Assembly: GCA_905250125.1 (NCBI GenBank)
Contig: CAJNOL010000087.1
Span: 124,001-188,000 of the forward strand
DNA length: 64,000 nt
DNA from: Rotaria sordida
Lineage: Eukaryota; Rotifera; Eurotatoria; Philodinida; Philodinidae
Direction of reading: 5' to 3'
The notes below the pieces were generated by a model that was not told the origin of the DNA, searched no databases, and saw only the letters and a program-made list of their open reading frames with translations. Positions 59,760 through 64,000 of the stretch are shown here, in pieces (position 1 is the first letter of the stretch; every line of letters begins with the position of its first letter). Position numbers and translations under genes: made by a program.

Positions 59760-61089
59760 TTCATTCTTTTCCAATAACTTAGAAAACACTTTTTTTGACG
59801 TATGAATGATTTCATAGATATGTTTACATCCCATTTACGTTTAGTTCTCAATAGATAATAGATTTAAGTTTCATAAACAAAAAGTATGTATTTATATAAA
59901 CAATTAACGAAGAGATATTTCTAAATTTTGTTTAGACAAACATTGATAATTTATAAGTAGTTAACAAAAGATTTTCTTTCTTTAATTTACATTTTTGTTC
60001 AAGTTTAGTTTTACTTGTAAAAACACTTATGTGAACTCTTTTAATATTGACTGTATTTGATATTGAAGATTGTTCAATATTTGTGTGATTGAATATATAA
60101 AAGAATCATATTTCCTTCAATGTACTCTTCAACGCTTTCGGAGTGTTCTTATTCTAAAGAATCATTATAACTTTTTCGATTAATATCGATATCAGTGATA
60201 TTATGTGATCATAATAAACATAATGAAAGCGCTTAACACTGTTTTATCTCTAGTACATATTGGAGTATAGATAAGATCAGCAGTTCCGTCAAATAAATAA
60301 ATCATAAACATAATAAAAATATTTCTAGTCAGGGCAATGTTACATTTACATGTAGTTGTATATATTAATCATCGAATAGATAAGATAAAACGAATAAATT
60401 ATTGATAGACTGTTATATAAATAATTACAAATAGAAAAAAAAATAAAATAACATATGCCAAAGCAAGAAAACAAAAGAAACAGAATATTTGTTTCATTGA
60501 TATAAGATATAATTTATGTGGATGCAATATAATATCATTACTAAGAATACAATGAAGTAGTAGGATGATAAAAACAAATGTTTGACAAACAATCAAAACG
60601 ACATCACATATACAGTTTTAAAAAGTCAATATTCTTAAAATACAGTGAAAACCAAACAGAATAACATTCGAATCAAATAGAAATAAGTTATTCGATCATG
60701 ACTAACATTTTTGAAATTTGGTATCATCAACCTATCTGATGTCTTTCAAAATGAAAGAAAGAAGTGTCCATCATTGTTACACACACTTAAAAAAAAACTA
60801 GCGTCCAAACATGTATCATTTCATAGAAATTAAATTCATTGGAGAATGTTAAGTTTTTGTGAAGATAAAAATAAATTGAAGACAATCCATACGTCAAAAA
60901 GACTATACAATGAAATATTTGTTCCATTTTGAGATATCTTTGAATAGATGACAATTTCTTTTTATCTGTGATTACAAGGGAAGTCCTCCAAGTGATTAAT
61001 CATGTTTTGAGTAAAGACTATGTGTACATCAAGTAAACCCTAAAGAACAATGACTACCCTGAAAAGTATTCGAGTTCTAAGCTTAGAAA

Positions 61090-61376
61090 TATCAGGAAAA
61101 TTGATTTTTGAATTTCTTTTTGAAACTTTGCACACAGACAGATCTTGACAAAAACAGTTTATGATGAAAGTTTCAGGTTTTTTGGTTTACTCTTGTCCTG
61201 AGCTAAGAATATCGAATCTGTCGACAAATACAAGTGATGTAAAAGACACACTTTTATCACAGCTGTATCTTAAGACAGGAATAACAAGAAGATCTAGAAT
61301 TTTTTCAATAAATTATTCTAATTAATGCCTATCTGTGTGCAAAGTTTCAAATCGAAATTCAAAAATCATTTATCGT
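61090..61376. repeat. Small foldback repeat
   Basis: About 61097-61145 and 61320-61370 are inverted copies sharing ATTTTTGAATTTC and GAAACTTTGCACACAGA. The intervening 175 bases are unrelated. It is MITE-like. Confidence 0.6.
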
Positions 61377-63004
61377 GTTGTTCCTGAGGAAGGCCACAGT
61401 ATTCATTTTAAAAATATTGTAACAGTGTACTATGTTCGTATCAATAAATTAAACACCCGAACTCTCCTCAGAATACTTATAACTCATGAAGATCTACACG
61501 GTGCACATCGTCTCAACTGAAAAACAATTAATCAGTTGTACGAGTTTCCTTGTTAGTATAATGATATTGATCTGAGTTTTAAAAATTTCTTATATATAAA
61601 TATATATGAAATGTCAAATGTATTGTTGTTGAAGTAAATATCTAATATAGTAATCATCATTTAAAAGGAAAACAAAAGACATAATAAGAGTAAATATGTA
61701 TGTCTGTTAAGAATACAAACAGAATATTCGTATTGAAAATTGACACGAAAAATAATTATTTGTCTTATAAAACTTTTCAATAGACTTGTTCATTGAAATT
61801 CTTTATAAATAATGCATTGAAACATAGGATCTCCTAGAGAATACCGTATCATATTTTCCCGATTTTGCATTCAAAATAGATGATGTCTACTGTCTTAGTT
61901 TCGAAAACGTAGTGGTTTTTTTCTTCCAATACTTTTAAAAAAAAAATTAATCTCAATTGTCTTGTCTATATATATGACAAGTCGTTGTTTTATCAATAAT
62001 AATTTATTTAGATTCGATAGAATGACTTGATAGCGTGCAATTTCGTTATATGTCTGAATAGATATATATAATGCAATATATTGAATATGTAAGTGTCGAA
62101 AATACATCCTCAAGCAATTCATTATGAAATAATCAATAATGATTATACAACTAAATATAGCGGGATGAATGAATAGCGTATCAATGTATGAACGGAACAT
62201 ATTCTTCAAATGAAATTTATCTATGAAATTTTCGAAAGTTAAAAAAGACTAATATGAACATAATATCTCAATTAATCATCTTGCTAAATATTTTTAATAC
62301 CGACTTTTTTACTACTGGTACGTCTCTTTCATCTTTTTTTTCTTGTCAACTTATACATTTACAAGCATTATCTTCTTTTTCTTCATGCTAATTTGTTTTT
62401 CACTCCTCGTTTATATTGTCTTTGAAGTTAATATGCACTCTATGTAGGAATGGTCATCGATTAGAATCGGAAGAAGAAGAAGAAGAAGAAGACAGAAGTG
62501 GCATTTTTTCACTTGTCAAAAGTCACGCTCGTCAGCTGTCATCAGCCGAAATACAAGTGTTTGTTCTTTTCTTTCGTTTCTTCTAATCATGAGTTTATTA
62601 TGTCGCTTGAAAGTTCAATTGTACTATTTGTCAAAAGCTTAAAACACCATTGTTTGCACAATCAATCAATATCAATTCACCTTTGGAGTGCGCTCATTTT
62701 ATAGACAAATAAAGAATGCATGTCACAAGACGATAATCACATCAAATCAACGCTTTTTCTTTTTCTTTTTCTTTTTCTTTTTACGCTTAATCGCTTAGTC
62801 AGTTGGCTTCAGGGCGTGTTCTATCTTTTTTCAACATCAAAGAATTCGAGATCACCACCTCATTTTCGTCTATAAAGATCAACAATAAAATCAATGAATG
62901 ACCGCACTTTTGTCACATTATCATCATCGGAAGAAAAAGAAAGAGAAGGAAGAAAATGACCATATATAAACTAGTGAGAGAACATAGTTTAGCTATCATT
63001 GAAC

Positions 63005-63970
63005 ATGATATCAACTTCAAGTTGTTGTACATCTGACTATTATTCAGGTAGTGATATTGAGTATGATTATGATGATGTAGTCAAAGCTGCTCCACAACAT
63101 CTTTCTTCAATAAAAGAAACAAATATTATTCTTCAAACACTTCTTCAATATCATCATTCACCATCTTATATTTCTTCTTCTATTAAGTTTCAACAATCAA
63201 TAAGATTATTTAAGGTAATCATCAATTCATATTTTTCTTTCATATTTTTTAAAATAATTTTTGATTAATAGTTAGTCCAAGAGAATCATTTATCTAATGA
63301 AATCTTCATTCGAGCTAATGCTATTCTTCACAAACTTCTTCATTCAATTTGTACAAATGAAATAAATGAATCAATACTTATAGCTTGTTTATCTTTGGCA
63401 ACAAAACTAAATGAACATTCTACTTATTCAAATATAACACTTTTCAATAGTAATTTACTAATAGTAAGTATTTTGTATTTGTTCTTAAGTAATTATCATT
63501 GTAATAATATTTAGGCGAATGAAAACTTGATATGTAATACACTTGATTGGGATATTGATATAATAACTCCAATCAACTATGTTGAAGCAATTCTATTACA
63601 TGTGTCGGACTATTCAATAAAAGATCGTCTTCGACCATTGACTTATGAATTAATTGTATTATGCTTAACTGGTAAGATTAGTTTTAATATGATTGATAGT
63701 TTAACATGTTGTATAATATTTAGATATTTGTTGTATGGATTTATCTGTTTTATCAATGGCGATAGGTTGTTTATTGATGGCATATGAAATGATAAATTGT
63801 TGTGAATTAATCCCAAAACAAGTTTTTGAATATGAACAAGAGAACAACAAGATTTTATTTCAGGTATATTTTTACTTGAGTGAAATTCTTTTTTAAATTT
63901 ATTATTGAATGAATTTTAGACATCGTTAATCTATATTCGTCAAGTTCTTATGAATATTCTTCATCGATAA
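63005..63970 (+). CDS. Divergent cyclin-like protein
   Basis: Exons 63005-63214, 63272-63463, 63515-63671, 63724-63863, 63920-63970 (249 residues). The start is the ATG at 63005; a frame beginning six bases earlier would need a TTG. The N-terminal part (about 45-130) is helical, with ILIACLSLATKLNE resembling cyclin-box helix 3. The step NTLDWDIDIITPINYVEAIL matches the start of the second fold in D-type cyclins (typically LKWDLAAVTPHDFIEH). The following DRLRPLTYELIVLCLT and LSVLSMAIGCLLMAYEM complete the second fold. The canonical MRAILVDWL of the first fold and any LxCxE are not seen. It may bind a cyclin-dependent kinase or be a degenerate, non-kinase cyclin. Confidence 0.7.
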
Positions 63971-64000
63971 TTTATTTTTGTCGTTTCAAATGATATGAAA

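Larger units (their letters stand above)
59194..63004. other. Intergenic, with assembly gap and one foldback
   Basis: 3.8 kb without a supported gene. It contains the ORMDL 3' untranslated region, the scaffold gap at 59750-59759, a small foldback at 61090-61376, GAA/AGA repeats at about 62468-62492 and a (CTTTTT)n tract at about 62755-62785. The frames at 60399, 61335, 61895 and 62498 look like chance. Confidence 0.5.

Noticed and set aside
1-64000. tRNA, rRNA, CRISPR or prokaryotic operon signals
   Set aside because: No TTCGA-type T-loop with a paired acceptor, no rRNA core words, no spaced direct repeats; genes are spliced eukaryotic genes.

Overview
The window is AT-rich nuclear DNA from an animal. 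It encodes intron-rich orthologues of typical metazoan genes: Musashi, FCHO, PACS, TBC1D22, ORMDL, a G-protein gamma subunit and a lysosomal-type acid phosphatase. Most introns are only about 50-70 bases with GT..AG ends, while a minority are 0.7-4.5 kb and filled with other material. The short-intron, gene-dense, AT-rich style, with many foldback repeats, best suits a bdelloid rotifer (Adineta/Rotaria type). That assignment is inference; no rRNA or other diagnostic marker is present. A 10-base run of N marks a scaffold join at 59750-59759.

Layout. 1-3 kb: a membrane-anchored FkbM-type methyltransferase (+) convergent with a G gamma gene (-). 4.4-11 kb: a 12-exon TBC1D22 Rab-GAP (-), whose 3.6 kb intron carries two long hairpin elements. 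11.5-15.2 kb: an unrecognised 209-residue protein (+), divergent from TBC1D22. Its 3 kb intron holds a textbook hAT-type element (8-bp target duplication) with a TA-flanked element inserted inside it. 17.3-22.6 kb: FCHO (-), an endocytic F-BAR/muHD protein. 22.9-33.6 kb: PACS (+), divergent from FCHO across 261 bases. 28.8-33.2 kb: a transmembrane metzincin protease on the opposite strand that fills almost the whole last long PACS intron. 35.8-37.6 kb: histidine acid phosphatase (+). 40.7-51.7 kb: Musashi (-). One Musashi intron contains two antisense single-exon two-transmembrane proteins, and the next contains two candidate alternative first exons that would give isoforms lacking RRM1. 56.8-57.6 kb: a secreted cysteine-rich Ly6-like protein. 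58.6-59.2 kb: ORMDL. 63.0-64.0 kb: a divergent cyclin-like protein.

The multi-exon models were built by hand: each splice pair was placed at a GT..AG, reading phase was checked across junctions, and every summed CDS length is divisible by three. Functionally the genes cluster only loosely (several act in membrane traffic: TBC1D22, FCHO, PACS and ORMDL), and there is no evidence of an operon. The most unusual features are the opposite-strand genes nested in introns, the alternative Musashi starts, the transposon-in-transposon nest, and a population of long foldback elements in introns and intergenic DNA. I saw no tRNA, rRNA, CRISPR array or prokaryotic-type operon.
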